From Lysobacterales bacterium (GTDB lineage: Bacteria; Pseudomonadota; Gammaproteobacteria; Xanthomonadales; Rhodanobacteraceae): 64,000 nucleotides of DNA. Both the position numbers and the translations under genes were made by a program. Numbering within the stretch: position 1 is the stretch's first letter; each line of letters begins with the position of its first letter. The DNA lies in assembly GCA_014338185.1 (NCBI GenBank), contig QUBV01000007.1:1-64000 (forward strand), given 5' to 3'. Shown piece by piece: positions 63,002 through 64,000 of this stretch. The notes beneath the pieces were generated by a model. The model was not told where the DNA came from. It saw nothing but the letters and a program-made list of their open reading frames with translations, and did not search any database.

Positions 63002-64000
63002 GTGACCGAACAACTGCGCCGCACCAAGATCATCGCCACCCTGGGCCCGGCCACCGATGCGCCGGGCGCACTGCGCCAGCTGCTTGCCGAGGGCGTCAAC
63101 GTGGTCCGCCTGAACCTGTCGCACGGCACGGCGGACGATCATCGCGCGCGTGCGGCGGCAGTGCGCGCCGCCGCCGGCGAACTGGGCGTGGAGATCGCGG
63201 TGCTGGCCGACCTGCAGGGGCCCAAGATCCGCATCGAACATTTCGCGGCCGGCGCGGTCGAGCTCGGCGCCGGCGCGCCGTTCAGCCTCGATTGCCGCGC
63301 CGACGCGCCCGCGGGCGATGCCACGCGCGTGGGCGTGTCGTACCTGGACCTGTGGCGCGACGTGAAGCCTGGCGACGTGCTGCTGCTCGACGATGGCCTG
63401 GTCTCGCTCGAGGTGGTCGCGGTAGCCGACCGGCGCGTGGACTGCGTGGTGCTGGCGGGCGGCCGGCTGTCCGACCGCAAGGGCATCAACCGCCTCGGTG
63501 GCGGCCTGACCGTGGCGGCGCTGTCGGACAAGGACCGTGCCGACATCCATCTCGCCGCCGAAATGGCGGTGGATTTCCTCGCGGTGTCCTTCGTCAAGAC
63601 CGCGGCCGATGTCGAGCAGGCGCGGCGCCTGCTGCGCGAGGCCGGCGGCGCGGCCGCACTGGTGGCCAAGATCGAGCGTGCCGAGGCGATCGACAACCTC
63701 AGCGAGATCGTCGCGGCCGCCGATGCGGTGATGGTCGCGCGCGGCGACCTCGGTGTGGAGATCGGCGATGCCGAACTGCCGGGCCTGCAAAAGAAGATCA
63801 TCCGCGAGGCGCTGCGCCAGAGCGGCATCGTGATCACCGCGACGCAGATGATGCAGTCGATGGTGGAGTCGCCGATCCCGACCCGCGCCGAAGTGCTCGA
63901 CGTGGCCAACGCGGTGATCGACGGCACCGACGCGGTGATGCTGTCGCAGGAAACCGCGGCGGGCAAGCATCCGGCGCTTGCGGTGGCGGCGATGCGCCGC
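63002..64000 (+). CDS. pyk: Pyruvate kinase (5' part, runs off the window)
   Basis: The first 333 codons from a GTG. RRTKIIATLGPATDAP, VRLNLSHGTADDH, LADLQGPKIRI, AVSFVKTAADVEQA, VAKIERAEAIDNL, MVARGDLGVEIG and ATQMMQSMVESPIPTRAEVL are all characteristic. Converts PEP plus ADP to pyruvate plus ATP. Shares strand and pathway with pgk 4 kb upstream. Confidence 0.95.
   Translation, partial: MTEQLRRTKIIATLGPATDAPGALRQLLAEGVNVVRLNLSHGTADDHRARAAAVRAAAGELGVEIAVLADLQGPKIRIEHFAAGAVELGAGAPFSLDCRADAPAGDATRVGVSYLDLWRDVKPGDVLLLDDGLVSLEVVAVADRRVDCVVLAGGRLSDRKGINRLGGGLTVAALSDKDRADIHLAAEMAVDFLAVSFVKTAADVEQARRLLREAGGAAALVAKIERAEAIDNLSEIVAAADAVMVARGDLGVEIGDAELPGLQKKIIREALRQSGIVITATQMMQSMVESPIPTRAEVLDVANAVIDGTDAVMLSQETAAGKHPALAVAAMRR

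Overview
The window is high-GC gammaproteobacterial chromosome, most likely from the order Lysobacterales (Xanthomonadales). The clues are an adenylate kinase without the long lid insertion, a PPi-type phosphofructokinase, a K+-independent-type H+-pyrophosphatase, an ohr/ohrR pair, abundant secreted hydrolases and a chromosomal integron. The species assignment is inference.

Layout. (1) 1-5976: the end of a chromosomal integron. Seven cassette genes lie on the minus strand, separated by attC sites whose R'' core supplies the stop codon. They are an ATPase, an HNH endonuclease-like protein, a lipoprotein, two membrane proteins, a frameshifted CoiA-like nuclease and a coiled-coil protein. A duplicated core site and a 64-codon remnant of the integrase gene follow. 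(2) 6048-18717: ordinary genes for two VOC proteins, an SDR, a COG2345-type regulator, ArgD, a secreted amidase, Mpl, Adk and PPi-PFK. (3) 18984-27831: a nine-gene minus-strand operon. It encodes a secreted protein with four 34-residue curlin-like repeats, a CsgG/DUF4384 lipoprotein, an ECF sigma factor with a probable anti-sigma factor, an OmpA protein, a beta-barrel autotransporter-like protein and a caspase-fold lipoprotein with Sel1 repeats. I read this as a self-regulated fibre/export system. (4) 28370-34975: GST, DUF2165-like, M23 peptidase, HppA and a secreted carbohydrate-active protein. (5) 35509-44564: a respiratory operon behind an FNR/Dnr-type site. It has a CuA subunit II, two very different heme-copper-oxidase-type subunits I, a SCO protein, and two multi-domain cytochrome b fusions: one to ferredoxin and an MvhD-like domain, one to [2Fe-2S] and an NAD(P)H reductase. 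The first subunit I lacks the active-site tyrosine of oxygen reductases, so NO reduction is a serious possibility. (6) 44587-51002: NagX, GH20 hexosaminidase, a SpoIID-like protein and a DUF4097-like protein. (7) 51087-57251: a grasp-with-SPASM type RiPP (probable graspetide) cluster with a 44-residue precursor, SPASM protein, ATP-grasp ligase, C39-ABC exporter and HlyD adaptor. (8) 57575-64000: mutarotase, Pgk, HAD phosphatase, GH18 chitinase, Ohr/OhrR and the start of pyruvate kinase.

The leading candidates for undescribed biology are the two-subunit-I respiratory cluster, the curlin-like/CsgG/caspase operon and the RiPP cluster. A 16-bp palindrome is shared by the regions upstream of the fibre operon and of the RiPP export operon, and may link their regulation.
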